From Przewalskia tangutica (taxonomy: Eukaryota; Streptophyta; Magnoliopsida; Solanales; Solanaceae), in the NCBI GenBank assembly GCA_029844215.1, contig CM056726.1:74081548-74145547 (forward strand): DNA of 64,000 nt. Direction: 5' to 3'. Below are positions 11,124-23,300 of this stretch, in pieces. Made by a program: the position numbers and the translations under genes. The notes under the pieces were generated by a model, which worked only from the letters and a program-made list of their open reading frames with translations, was not told the DNA's origin and did no database searches. Within the stretch, counting starts at the first letter, position 1, and every line of letters begins with the position of its first letter.

Positions 11124-12063
11124 CCCCTCCCTTTGAAGACTAATTCATTCACAAATTGCCTAAGTCTTGAGAGCCTTCCCCCTCCCCTTTTCGTGAGGCC
11201 CTCGCCGAGAGTCCCCAGCTGGTAGGCCGCGGGTAGACACCCCCTCCTGTGGTGTGGCCGTGGGGTACCCCCCCCCTAGCCTAGTTGCTTTCGTATAATA
11301 CCCCCCTTTTGTGGTATAGAAATACTCTCCAAGTATTGTTATAATGCCCATATACCTTAGCCGTATACCTTGTAGTATTCTAAGGTTATACCTATACGAA
11401 AAGCCCAGAAATACTATTATACTTCCCGTCCGTCAAAACCGAAACCCTAGGAAAATCTCCATAGTCCGTTGAGTATTGTGTAAGTTGGTTAGAACTTCTA
11501 AGGGTGGTTTAGAGCGGGTTGGAGCGCCGAGTCGAGCTAAACGATTGCCCAGGATCGACTTTATGCTTGGATAATTATGGGCTTATCGAGGTAATTATCT
11601 TGTCCCCCTATTGTAATTGGATATTACATGTTGTAGGAGTATATAGTTGAAGTATACTATATATAGTACTGGACTGTATTACAGTAGACTTGTGTAGTAG
11701 TACCGTGGAGTAGAATTGTACCCGTTAGGGTTAGACGTATAACCCCCCCCGGGTTGGCTTGATAGCCCCGATAGAGAGGAGATTTACGCTGCCATGGGGA
11801 GGTCTTTGTCGAATTTTCTCAGAATGTTCTACGATGTTAATAAGCGCTGTGGCCTTATAGGTTGAAGTACTACGTGTGGCGCGTTCTACTTGGCTTAAGG
11901 AGTAGCCGACGGCTTGAGGTACTCGGAGCATTTTGCTATTAGTCGATAATCGTCGCGAGGTATGTGAACCTCTTCCTATCTCTCCTAGCATGATATGTGT
12001 GAACTATGTAGTACGGTAGACGCATACGTGTGAATTGTATTTGATTGTTGTAAAACATAAAGT

Positions 12064-12096
12064 GTTATAACGGCTTTATGGGAAGTTGGTTATAAC
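12064..12096. promoter_or_regulatory. Paired GTTATAAC palindromes flanking a GGGAAGTTG core
   Basis: The perfect palindrome GTTATAAC occurs at 12064-12071 and 12089-12096, separated by GGCTTTATGGGAAGTTG. The block is kept in LTRs of both families (for example 17961-17993, 31772-31804, and in reverse orientation 49843-49875). That conservation suggests a protein-binding site, although no factor can be named. Confidence 0.45.
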
Positions 12097-13122
12097 TTTA
12101 TGTAGGTAAGAAATGGGTGGTTCTTAAAAGATAACTGATTTGACTTATAACTGGCTTGGGGCGTTATAATAAAACTTGAAGTATTTCAAAAGATTTATGA
12201 ATCGTTTTGAAAGAAGTGTAGTATGGTGTTTTGAAAACTTAAGAGTTATACTAGCTTTATGGGAAGTTAGGTATAACGGCTTAAGAATGGTTTACTGATG
12301 TTAGAAGTTAAGAGACTTGATCTTATAAGATAAGAGACTTAACTTATTTGTTTTAATGTGAATGTTTGTGTGAAACCTCATTCGTGAGTAATGAGTACTT
12401 GGTTTTATTTAAAGATAATGTTTTACTGATTTCGGAAATCGAACGTATCGACAGCACCATCGCAGCGTTAATAAAGGAAAATGTATTGAATAATGATGTA
12501 TCGTATTAAAACCAGTAGAAACCTCCATCTGCATAGAAACTAAGATGAGACAAAATGATATTACATTTTCTAGATCATGGCTGCTGTAATAAGAATGTTG
12601 TAAACAAGAATAACCTACTCTCATGTGAGACATATATTACTCAATTGTTCTAAAAAGAAATCAAGTGATTAAGTTTATGAACTATGAAACCATTTGAAAA
12701 TGAGAAGCTTGAGTAATTGAAACTAGGCAAACTGGAACTTAGGAAAAAGAATGTTGTTACTTGATTTTGAAAAGGAATGTGGGTTGGTCATTCTAATACT
12801 ACGGGTATCGGGTGACTCTGATAAAAGTAATGGATCTCCTTTAAAGAATTTAACGTACGTAGTACTTTAGGGTTAAAACCCGGATTTTGTCATAAAATGA
12901 AGTACTTTGAGTTGTGGATAACTTGCCTATGCTTATTGTTGTGAAACATGCCTGTGCTTGTTGTGATAGCCTTTGTTGTGCAAAACGTTGTATTTCTGTG
13001 TTACCGCGTCTCTCGATGGAGGGTCGGTTGACTGGTTGAGAACTTACTTGGACGTGTCGGCATTGACGGAGAAATTCCACGGGTACGTTCCTGTTGATAG
13101 TATTATTGTTGTTAATCGCTTT

Positions 13123-13530
13123 GGACATACTGACACGATGCGTAGCGCACGGGTATGTTTCCATTTTGATTATCGTCTTGTGATTTCCCTTTGGACATAC
13201 TGACCCGATGCGTAGCGCACGAGTATGCGTCCATTTGGAATGCTGTCCTATTGTTTCCCTTTGGACATACTGACCGGCGCGTACGCATTTGTGCATGCGT
13301 CCATTTGGAATCTTCCTATTGTTTCCTTTGGACATACTGACCCGATGCGTAGCGCACGAGTATGCGTCCATTTGGAATGTCTTCTATTGTTTCTTCGACA
13401 TATCGACCCGTCGTAGCGCACGCAGTATCGTCCATTTGGAATGTTGCCTTATTGTTTCCTCGCGACATATCGACTGCCGCGTAGCGCACGAGTATGCGTC
13501 CATTTGGATTGTTATCTAGTTTATTATTGT
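13123..13530. repeat. LTR-internal minisatellite, type 2 (66-70 bp, 6 units)
   Basis: GGACATACTGAC or a decayed form (CGACATATCGAC) recurs at 13123, 13193, 13263, 13330, 13396 and 13463. Each is followed by CGTAGCGCACG and TCCATTTGGA. The last two units show CTG reduced to CG. The matching array in the 3' LTR is at 19009-19424. Confidence 0.9.
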
Positions 13531-14178
13531 TGCATCATGGACATGTCTACACCGAGGCAGTATTCCGGGGGCATGCGGCCATGATGCGAACATGATGGAT
13601 GTTGGGCGTGAGACCCATAGTTATATTTGAGTGGTGACTTTGAGGCGTGAGTCCTCGACTTGATCGCCGCTATGTTGTGAATCGTAGTTTGTTATCATAC
13701 ATGTCTCCCGCTTTATATAGACTAGTATGATTTCATTTCTGATTTTACGCTTCACATACTTGGTACTGCCAGATCGACCTCTTGGGCCGCGTTCATGCCG
13801 CAGTAAAGGTACATCGACCGCCGATCCCCGCTTATAGGATCACATTCGGCGTGTTGGAAGCTCCGCTTTCTCCGAGGCTTATCTTATTGGTATGTGTTCC
13901 CCGAGTTGTAGGTTCTTGTACATTCTGTGGTATGGCGGCCCGCCCCGTCATAGTTGTTGTAAATCTTAGAGGTCTCAGAGAACTGTTGCGCGGGTGGTTT
14001 GTAAAAGGATAATCGTCGTATTTATGTTTATATGATGAAGGCAAATCGCTTGCTGGCCTGTTTATTTATCATGTCTCTCATTTCATGTTTAAAGTTTTTA
14101 TTTCCGGTTTTCTCGATGTTGTATCGCTAGGGTGCCCGGTAAGGCACGATCCACGCCCCGGTTCGGTCGTGACAAAAG

Positions 14179-14189
14179 TGGTATCGAGC
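14179..14189 (+). other. Primer-binding site, initiator tRNA-Met
   Basis: TGGTATCGAGC lies four bases after the LTR end. It matches the complement of the plant initiator tRNA-Met 3' end (TGGTATCAGAGC) except that CAG reads CG. This primes minus-strand DNA synthesis. Confidence 0.75.
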
Positions 14190-14374
14190 GATTAATCCTC
14201 GGAAAGTGTCTGCACCGTATCCAAGAGAGTCTTGATTATCGGTGTCAGGCACCACATCAATAATCGCGAGGCTATAGGATATTTAGGATTGGTTTCTATT
14301 CTTCTCACTCGAGATCGTGCCTTAGAGTCATGTTGTAAGTTGAACCCTCTGACGAAATCCTTTCCCTTATTGTT

Positions 14375-14867
14375 ATGCCTCCGCGTAGGGCAACCCGAGC
14401 CCAGGAGGGCAAGGCAGCCGAGGGAGCTGCGAGTAGAGTTCAGAGGGTGGCGAGGGCACAGGCCCAATCATTACCTAGGGTAGTGCTTCATTCGGGGATT
14501 TCTGCGACGTCACTAGCCCCAGCAGAGTTTAAGCACGGCGACGGCAGCCTCATCGCGCCATGATATTTGAACCTTCGCCCACGCATCGAACAGAGAATAT
14601 AGATTGCAAGAGACAACCTTGTTACTAGCTATGGATTTGGCTACCAGAGAGTACCGATGTATCGCGAGTCTTGATGACTACCTAAGAAAGGGATGTGCAA
14701 GAGTAATTCTTCAGTTGGGCTTGAGCATGGCCTGTGTACGGGCTTATGCGCAGCAGGCCGAGAAACGTAGAGATCGACGGGTTAACCAGGGACAGCAGAA
14801 GAGGGCCAGAGCAGCAAGGTCCTTCGGTAACTTTCAAGGTGAGTATACCTTAAGTGCTACGTTCTGA
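14375..14867 (+). pseudogene. gag: LARD1 gag remnant
   Basis: An ATG at 14375 starts MPPRRATRAQEG, the same N-terminus as E4 gag (MPPRKATRP). A second open segment (about 14604-14867) ends with a stretch matching the end of the Ty3/gypsy gag core: LDDYLRKGC, ACVRAYAQQAE, then a Lys/Arg/Gln-rich tail. The capsid core between them is missing or unreadable, and no CCHC knuckle follows. Gag would form particles, but this piece cannot make a full product. It may persist as packaging sequence, which is inference. Confidence 0.65.
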
Positions 14868-15899
14868 TAGCAGTGTGTGAGTTGTGATTAGGAATCATGG
14901 TGGGTTAACCGAGTAAGATTTTGGGGGATAGAGAAGTGTGAGCCTTAGAGCTTTTTACGCAAAGACCTTAGAGGTAAGGCCCTCTCGAGAAAGGTGTAGT
15001 GTTTATGTTTGACCCTTATAGGAGTGCATAGTGCACGTGAGCTATGTTCGTGGGATAAGTCCCTGAGTAGCGTGATTTGAAAGAAGGTAGTCGAACTAGG
15101 AAGACCGCTAGGTTTTCGTAATATGATTTGAGAAATTATTCCTTCGGGGAGCTAGTGTTTTGCGCAATGCCGGGTCGGGTTGAGGCCATGTTGCGGGTCA
15201 ACCCGCGGTAGGTTTGGTGGTGGGGTCAGTTTGTGGTGGTCCCTCTTTGTGTTAGGGTCATGAGGGTGTTAGGCCCATGTTTAGTTAGCCTGCGTGCAAG
15301 TTCGTGGATGCGTTCGACCAGTGGTCGGGACGATGGGGGGCAGCCTATCGTGTTCTTCGGTCAGGGTCGTTCCCTCGGCAGTGTTGATGTTATCTGAAAA
15401 GGTTGTGAGGTTGCACGGGTGCCTACCTTCACCTTATGACGATGGAGCCAGTGGTACTGCTTTCTTTCCTGGGTTTGTACAGCAGGCTAGGAACTCAGTG
15501 AGTCTCAGACGCGTTCGCCTCGCCGGTGTTTTGATTTCGTGGTAGCCGTGAGGATCGTTGTCTCGGTTGAAGTGTTTAAGCTACCATTTCTGTTCGGATG
15601 TCGCCTTGTGACGCCTTGTAGAGCGTAAATGCAAGTTGCCGGTCGATTGGTTCGATGTTGGCAGGGGTCAGATAGTTGGTTCAGGCTTGTTCCAGCAGAC
15701 TGTGGAGAGTGTGAAGCTTGTCTAGAAAAGTTCTGACAGCTCAGAGGAATCGTGCGGATAAGCGGCGACGACGCTAGAGTTCGTGCCGACGGTCTTCTTG
15801 AAAGTACCACCGGACGGTGTGACGAGTTTTGGAAATGAAGAAACTTAGCCCGAGTTACTTTGGGCCTTTGTGAGTTCATGTGAAGAATAGGCGGGTTGC
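14868..15899 (+). other. LARD1 internal region without recognisable protein
   Basis: No domain was recognised in any frame. Blocks of this region recur in the same order in LARD2 (minus, about 24541-25590) and, in part, in LARD3 (35330-35470). An example is the GGCCATGTTGCGGG block at 15186-15199. It is therefore a property of the LARD family rather than random flank. The short ORFs on both strands are not supported as genes. Confidence 0.55.
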
Positions 15900-16300
15900 C
15901 TATATGTTAGCATTTGCCGTCCGACTTAGGAGGAAGGGCGTCCATCTTCGTATTGTTATGTTCGGAAAGTATCGAAGATCCATCCGTAATGTTCCCGCTA
16001 ATGATGACCACGTTAGAGATAGTAACCCCGAGTTTTGATACTAAAGCGATCGTAAATATGGTAAGAATTCGAGTGTACGACAGCTTCAGTGATCGCATGC
16101 AGCCCGGTACCATTTGTTGGGTCGTCGGAGCCAGGCTCGCGACAAAGTGACAAAAGTAGTACTATTTGTGGTGATGTAGAGGTGTTTCCTCGTGGACTTA
16201 GATGTAAGTTTTGCACAGGTGTTTCCATGGCCAGCTGTGGCAGGATTGTTTCGTAAGTATAGTAGTGAAGACTATACTGGCACGTGTTCGTTTGAGACTT
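15900..16300 (+). pseudogene. LARD1 integrase C-terminal remnant
   Basis: The translation from 15914 contains LPSDL-like and ESIEDPS-like phrases. They align with E4's integrase tail (LPSDLEAVHPVFHVSMLRRCIGDPSRV at 40862-41158), but in shifted frames. The catalytic core upstream is absent. The piece sits just before the 3' LTR, as the end of pol should. Confidence 0.5.
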
Positions 16301-16306
16301 AGAAGG

Positions 16307-16324
16307 AACATTCGGACGAATGTT
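16307..16324. other. Conserved hairpin next to the polypurine tract
   Basis: AACATTCG and its complement CGAATGTT are separated by two bases, giving an 8-bp stem. The same hairpin, with a 3-base loop, lies at 23857-23875, 35736-35754 and 40592-40610. All four elements carry it just inside the 3' LTR. Confidence 0.6.
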
Positions 16325-16327
16325 TCT

Positions 16328-16336
16328 AAGGAAGAA
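16328..16336 (+). other. Polypurine tract
   Basis: AAGGAAGAA ends immediately before TGTTATACCC of the 3' LTR. It would prime plus-strand synthesis. Confidence 0.7.
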
Positions 16337-16993
16337 TGTTATACCCGTAGTTCGAGGTATGTATGCGAGGGCGTGCGTGCGAGAATCGACAGAAAGATTG
16401 GAAAGGAAGAAAGAGGCGATTTTTCCACGGAAAAGTTTCGGTTTTGTGAAGGAAAGAGGTTCGTTAATGGGTGGATTCCCAGTTTGGTATTCGGACTTCT
16501 GGAATATTAGAGAATTATGGAATTTTATTTTGGAAATGGTCACGTGGGGCCACGGGAGAAATTCTGATTTTGTGGCCGCTTTGATTTTGAGATTTTGGCG
16601 TTTTGGATATTTTCTAAGACGAAATATTTTGGGCGAATCGGGGCGACGTGTCACCCCATGTGGCACCTTTGGGCGAATTATGTTTGTCTGTGGCCCGTTA
16701 GAGTCGTTTTTCGACTAAAGCGTTTTCCACACTTTCGTAGGGAATTTCCTATGTCATTTAGTATTTTTGCGGATTTTTAGAGGCGGAACATGTTGGACCA
16801 ACGAGAGGCGACACAGCACCCTCTCATTGGTGGGCAAAGTGGGCGGTTCTTGGACGAAAAGTGGGTGTCAAGTGGTAGATATTTTGGTAGATATTTTGTG
16901 TGCAAGTTGGCTAGGTACACATGGGTGAATCTTGGCCCTACACTTGCCTAACACTTGGTGTAATCTTGGCCATTGGTTGGCTTTCACTTGACC

Positions 16994-17001
16994 TATAAAT
17001 A
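16994..17001 (+). promoter_or_regulatory. LTR TATA box (TATAAATA)
   Basis: TATAAATACCCC at the conserved position of the 3' LTR. It could drive read-through into flanking DNA. Confidence 0.65.
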
Positions 17002-19008
17002 CCCCTCCCTTTGAAGACTAATTCATTCACAAATTGCCTAAGTCTTGAGAGCCTTCCCTCCACCGTGAGGCCCCGCCGAGAGTCCCCACAGTGGGGTGGT
17101 AGAGGGTAGACACCCCCCCCCCCTCCTTTGTGGTGTGGCCGTGGGGTACCCCCCCCCCTAGCCTAGTTGCTTTCGTATAATACCCCCCTTTTGTGGTATA
17201 GAAATACTCTCCAAGTATTGTTATAATGCCCATATACCTTAGCCGTATACCTTGTAGTATTCTAAGGTTATACCTATCTGAAAAGCCCAAATACTATTAT
17301 ACTTCCGTCCGTCATGAAACCGAAACCTAGGAAAATCTCCATAGTCCGTTGGAGTATTGTGTAGAAGTTGGTTAGAACTTCTAAGGGTGGTTTAGAGCGG
17401 GTTGGGCCTTCGGAGTTGGAGCTAAACGATTGCCGGGATCGACTTTATGCTTGGATAATTATGGGCTTATCGAGGTAATTATCTTGTCCCTATTGTAATT
17501 GGATATTACATGTTGTAGGAGTATATAGTTGAAGTATACTATATATAGTACTGGACTGTATTACAGTAGACTTGTGTAGTAGTACCGTGGAGTAGAATTG
17601 TACCCGTTAGGGTTAGACGTATAACCCCCCCCCTGGTTGGCTTGATAGCCGGCCCCGATAGAGGAGGAGATTTACGCTGTTGCGGGGGGGGGAGGTGCTG
17701 TCGAATTTTCTGTAGAATGTTCTACGATGTTAATAAGCGCCTTGTGGCCTTATAGGTTGAAGTACTACGTGTGGCGCGTTCTACTTGGCTTAGGAGTGGC
17801 CAGAAGCGGCTTGAGGTACTCGGAGCATTTTGCTATTAGTCGATAATCGTCGCGAGGTATGTGAACCTCTTCCTATCTCTCCTAGCATGATATGTGTGAA
17901 CTATGTAGTACGGTAGACGTACATGTGTGAATTGTATTTGATTGTTGTAAAACATAAAGTGTTATAACGGCTTTATGGGAAGTTGGTTATAACAGCTTTA
18001 TGTAGGTAAGAAAATGGGTTGTGGTTCTTAAAAGATAACTGATTTGACTTATAAGCGGCAGGCGTTATAATAAAACTTGAAGTATTTCAAAAGATTTATG
18101 AATCGTTTTGAAAGAAGTGTAGTATGGTGTTTTGAAAACTTAAGAGTTATACTAGCTTTATGGGAAGTTAGGTATAACGGCTTAAGAATGGTTTACTGAT
18201 GTTAGAAGTTAAGAGACTTGATCTTATAAGATAAGAGACTTAACTTATTTGTTTTAATGTGAATGTTTGTGTGAAACCTCATTCGTGAGTAATGAGTACT
18301 TGGTTTTATTTAAAGATAATGTTTCTTGATTTGGAAATCAGAATGTGTATCGACAGACCACTGCAGCGTTAATAAAGGAAAATGTATTGAATAATGATGT
18401 ATCGAATTAAAACCAGTATAAACCTCCATCTGCATAGAAACTAAGATGAGACAAAATGATATTACATTTTCTAGATCATGTTCTTTGTAATAAGAATGTT
18501 GTAAACAAGAATAACCTACTCTCATGTGAGACATATATTACTCAATTGTTCTAAAAAGAAATCAAGTGATTAAGTTTATGAACTATGAAACCATTTGAAA
18601 ATGAGAAGCTTGAGTAATTGAAACTAGGCAAAGCGGAACTTAGGAAAAGAATGTTGTTACTTGATTTTGAAAAGGAATGTGGGTTGGTCATTCTAATACT
18701 ACGTATCGGGTGACTCGATAAAAGTAATGGATCTCCTTTAAAGAATTTAACGTCGTAGTACTTTAGGTTAAAACCCGGATTTTGTCATAAAATGAAGTAC
18801 TTTGAGTTGTGGATAACTTGCCTATGCTTATTGTTGTGAAACATGCCTGTGCTTGTTGTGATAGCCTTTGTTGTGCAAAACGTTGTATTCTTTGTTACCG
18901 CGTCTCGATGGAGTCGGTTGGTGGTTGAGAACTTACTTGGGCGTGTCGGCATTGACGGAGAAATTCCGCAGATGCGTTCGCTGATAGTATTATTGTTGTT
19001 GTCGCTTT

Positions 19009-19424
19009 GGACATATCGACACGATGCGTGCGCGCGGGTATGTTTCCATTTTGATTATCGTCTTGTGATTTCCCTTTGGACATCGACCCGATCGTAGCGC
19101 ACGCAGTATCGTCCATTTGGAATCTTTGTCTATTGTTTCCCTTTGGACATACTGACCCGATGCGTAGCGCACGAGTATGCGTCCATTTGGAATGCTGTCC
19201 TATTGTTTCCCTTTGGACATACTGACCCGATGCGTAGCGCACGAGTATGCGTCCATTTGGAATGTTGTCCTATTGTTTCCCTTTGGACATACTGACCCGA
19301 TGCGTAGCGCCTTGCAGTATCGTCCATTTGGAATGTTGCCTTATTGTTTCCTGTGGACATACTGACCCGATGCGTAGCGCACGAGTATGCGTCCATTTGG
19401 ATTGTTATCTAGTTTATTATTGTT
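19009..19424. repeat. LTR-internal minisatellite, type 2 (67-70 bp, 6 units)
   Basis: GGACATACTGAC or a variant starts units at 19009, 19078, 19145, 19215, 19285 and 19355. Order and number parallel the 5' LTR array at 13123, but the clean and decayed units differ between the two. Confidence 0.9.
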
Positions 19425-20076
19425 GCATCATGGACATGTCTACACCGATGCAGTATTCCGGGGGCATGCGGCCATGATGCGAACATGATGGATGTTGTGG
19501 GCGTGAGACCCATAGTTATATTTGAGTGGTGACTTTGAGGGCGTGAGTCCACGACTTCGCCGCTATGTTGTGATCGTAGTTTGGTTATCATACATGTCTC
19601 TGCTTTATATAGACTAGTATGATTTCATTTCTGATATTTCTGATTTCACATACTTGGTACTGTTGTCTTGACCTCCTTGGGGTGCGTTCATCTGCAGTAA
19701 AGGTACATCGGTCGATCCATTATAGGATCACATTCAGCGTGTTGGGAAGCTCCGTTTCTCGGAGGCTTATCTTATTGGTATGTGTTCCCGGAGTTGTAGG
19801 TTCTTGTACATTCAGGGGTATGGCGGGGCCACTGTCCGTCATAGTTGTAGTAAATCTTAGAGTGCATGCATTGTTGTGGGCAGGGTTTGTAAAAGGGATA
19901 ACTGTTCGGGTATTTATGTTTATATGATGAAGGCAACTGTTTTGGTTGGCCTGTTTATTTATCATGTCTCTCATTTCATGTTTAAAGTTTTTATTTCCGC
20001 TGGTTTTCTCTGATGTTGTATCGCTAGGGTGCCCGGGGTAAGGCACCAGTCACGGGCCCCGGTTCGGGTCGTGACA

Positions 20077-20380
20077 ATAACTATACAAGGAATGACATAG
20101 GCAAGTATGAAAATCAAATACCAGATCCTACCGTGTCATATAAAAATCAGAGCCAACTGTATCTTGTATCACTGTACTATTGTAACACCGCACCACTTTC
20201 AAATATGAAAGCCATATCAAAATCCGGGACACCTGCCCTCAACATATAATATCACAGAAGCATGCTCGCGGAATACAACATCACTGTCAGCATGTAACAA
20301 GTATAACATACAACTACCCGCATACTGTGCCTTTTTAACAATGAGAGTAAATTTTACATGCTTTAAAATAGAAAGCTTAT
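20077..20380 (-). mobile_element. Family B LTR B1, second fragment
   Basis: A 304-bp interval between LARD1 and LARD2. It ends with CTTAT (20376-20380), the left target duplication of LARD2, and B1 resumes after that duplication's partner at 29855. No gene was seen. Confidence 0.65.
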
Positions 20381-23300
20381 TGTCACGACCCGATTCCGGG
20401 CCCGTGACTGGTGCCTTACCCCGGGCACCCTAGTGATACAACATCAGAGTAATCAGCGGAACATAAAACGATACAAGACATATTATGAAATATGAAACAA
20501 TAATCTGAGAAAAACTTGCCTTTCGGCATATATAAAAATGACAACTTTTTCAACATGAACAGTTTAATCCTTTTTACAAACCGCCACAACGATTACTCAG
20601 ACCTCTACGAATGATATGACAACCATGGCGGACGGGCCCGCCAAACCCACGAATGTAAACACTTACTACGACGGGGACTATACCGATAAGCCTCGGAGAA
20701 ACGGAGCTTCCCAACGCTATCGTGACCACGAGAGCTAGGATCAACGGCGGTGTACCTCAACTGCGGCATGAACGCAGCCCCGAAGGAGGTCGATAACAAA
20801 GTGCAGTAGGAAACTGAAAATACATCACGTAAATGAAATCATAGCGATCATATAAAGCGAGAGACATGTATGATAACCAAACTACGATTTACAACAAAGC
20901 GATCATGTCAAGTCGTGACTCACGCCTCAAGTCATCACTCAAGTATAACAATGGGTCTCGTGCCCACAACATCAATCATGCCCGTGGAATACCTTCACCA
21001 CCGGCGATCATGATATAAAAGCACCAAGGAACACATGAACACGAGTCCCACTGTCATAATAAAGCATGTCTGCGGGGTAAGTACGAAGGCATAGCCGACT
21101 ACTAAAACCACAGTACCAACAAGGTCATGAATCAGATCATAAGATCTGTCTAGACCGTCACATGATCAAAGCGGCCACTTGCCCGCAGATGTCAATGTCT
21201 GCGTCTAACCTCGAACTCCGCACTCCGCATAGGCCAATCTCATCGGCCCGCATGAGGTATTCCCACATCGAGGTAGCTACTCCCGGCATCATCACGGACT
21301 TCGCGGTCGCATGGCCACATGGACCGCATGCCCATAAGGGCCGACACTAACACGGAACTCGTAGCTCGCGCATAGGCCCGCAGGACTGCATTGAGGTATT
21401 CTCGAATCATAGGTCCATCGACCGCTGAGTCTACCCGCATCGGAGGCACAACCGGAATCATCTCAAGAGATGAGTGATGTAAAATTCTAACACACGACTT
21501 ATCGTTAAGCAACATAAGCACAACAAAGGAAACCCTTTACACAACATCACAAGATACTAACACACGTAGCATCCTAGCATGTTTACTTATCAATCAACAA
21601 GAAAGTATTACGGCTATCACAAACCAACACAATCAAGTTATACACACAAGGTACTTTCTACTATATGCCAACAAGTTGGGGTTTTATCCCCAAAGTACTT
21701 CATACATTAACTCTTTAAAAGATCGTTACTTTCACAATGTCACAAAACCCGTAGTATAAAATAGAGAGACTATCCTTTTAAAGTAAATCAATTACTTCTC
21801 TTTGTAAAATCAAGTAGCAACATTCTTTTCCAATGATCAAGTTTGCATAATTTCCAATGTTCAAGTTTCTCATTTTAGAAAGGTTTAGTAGTTCATAGTC
21901 TTATTAATTTAAGAATATAATTCTCCTTTAAACTATATGAGAAAAATAAGTCTTATATGTGAGTAGGATATTCTTGTTTATAACAATCTTATTACAGTGA
22001 CCATGATCTAGAAATATCATTTTGTCTCATCTTAGCTTACATGCAGATGGAAGTTTCTCTTGGTTTTAATAATACTTAATTATTAAAAACATTTCCTCTT
22101 ATAAACGCTGCAGTGGTTTGTCGATACACATTCTGATTTCCAAAATCAGTAAAACATTCTTAAGACGTTATACCTAACTTTCCATAAAGCTAGCATAACT
22201 CTTAAGTTTTCAAAACAAATCAAGTATTACTACTTCTTTCGAAATGATTCAAAAATCTTTTGAAATACTTCAAGTTCTTTATTAACACATAACACGCCAG
22301 TTATAGTTCAAATCTGTTACCTTTTTAAAAACCACAAGTATTTTCTTACCAACATAAAGCTGTTATAACCAACTTCCCATAAAGCTGTTATAACACTTTA
22401 TGTTTTAAACCGATCAAATACATTTAGCACATGTACGTCTACCGTACTACATAGTTCACACATATCATGCTAGAAGAGATAGGAAGAGGTTCACATACCT
22501 CGCGACGAGTATCGACTAATAGCAAAACGCTCCAAGTACTTCCAATCGGCTACTCGGCCAAGTAGATCGCGCCACACGTAGTACTTCAACCTATAAGGCC
22601 ACAAGGCGCTTATTAACATTTAGATCCTCGTAGAACATTCTACGAAAATTCGTGACACCTCTCTCCCCATGGCGGCGTAAATCTCCTCTATCATCGGTAG
22701 CTACCAAGCCAACCAAGGGGTTATCGTCTAACCTAACGGTACAATTCTACTCCACGGTACTACTACACAAGTCTCATGTCTGATACACTTATGTAATTAC
22801 AATTCGGATTCTTCTTTAAATTCGGGCTTAAGTCGCAAGACATTGCTGTAAGTATTATTCGGGCTTAAGTCAAAAGACATTGCGATAACTACGTTCGAGA
22901 CTATATATAGTATACTTCAACTATATATTCTAACAATATGTAATTTCCAATTACAATAGAGGACAAGATAATTACCTCGATAAGCCCATAATTATCCTAG
23001 TTAAAGTCGATCTGGGCAATCGTTTAGCTCGACTCAGCGCTCAACCGCTCCAAACTACCCTTAGAAGTTCTAACCAACTTCTACATACTACTCCAACAAA
23101 CCATGGAGATTTTCCTAGGGTTTCGGTTTTGTATTGTGGGAAGTATAATAGTATTTACGGGCTTTTAGATAGGTATAACCTTAGAATACTACAAGGTATA
23201 CGGCTAAGGTAATTTGGGCATTATAACAATACTTTTGAGAGTATTTCTACCAAGAGGGGGTATTATCTGAAGAAACTAGGCTAGGGGTACACGGCTAGCA

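Larger units (their letters stand above)
10452..14174 (+). repeat. LARD1 5' LTR (family A)
   Basis: It runs from a degraded TATACCCCGTAG start to GGTCGTGACA at 14165-14174. It is colinear with 16337-20076. Features in order: TATA box at 11116, C-rich tract, paired GTTATAAC motif at 12064-12096, type 2 minisatellite at 13123-13530, and one type 1 unit near 13540. It contains no coding sequence; the small ORFs are LTR shadows. Confidence 0.9.
10452..20076 (+). mobile_element. LARD1: non-autonomous Tekay-like LTR element with two long LTRs
   Basis: Two colinear LTRs (10452-14174, 16337-20076; about 3.7 kb each) flank 2162 bp of internal sequence. The internal part has a tRNA-Met primer-binding site next to the 5' LTR, a gag fragment, an integrase C-terminal fragment, and a polypurine tract next to the 3' LTR. 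Protease, RT, RNase H and most of integrase are absent, so it would need proteins in trans. The right flank is ATAAC (20077-20081). The left flank has ATAA at 10446-10449 and a damaged LTR start (AAGTATACCCC for TGTTATACCCC), so the target duplication is probable but imperfect. Confidence 0.88.
16337..20076 (+). repeat. LARD1 3' LTR (family A)
   Basis: It begins TGTTATACCCGTAG and ends CGGGTCGTGACA. It is colinear with the 5' LTR over 3.7 kb. Differences are mostly small indels in C runs and at CAG/CTG or CCGG sites. One example is TTTTCTCTGATG near 20004 against TTTTCTCGATG near 14109. It holds no genes. Confidence 0.92.

Noticed and set aside
12850..13371. 173-codon minus-strand ORF in the LARD1 LTR
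   Set aside because: Its repeating CATHRVSMSKG-like peptide comes from the type 2 minisatellite; the partner LTR does not preserve the frame.
13123..13530. CRISPR-like array
   Set aside because: Repeats of 66-70 bp are contiguous with no unique spacers and lie inside a plant LTR.
14156..14200. tRNA gene at the PBS
   Set aside because: The match is to a tRNA 3' end complement only; there is no cloverleaf in the surrounding sequence.
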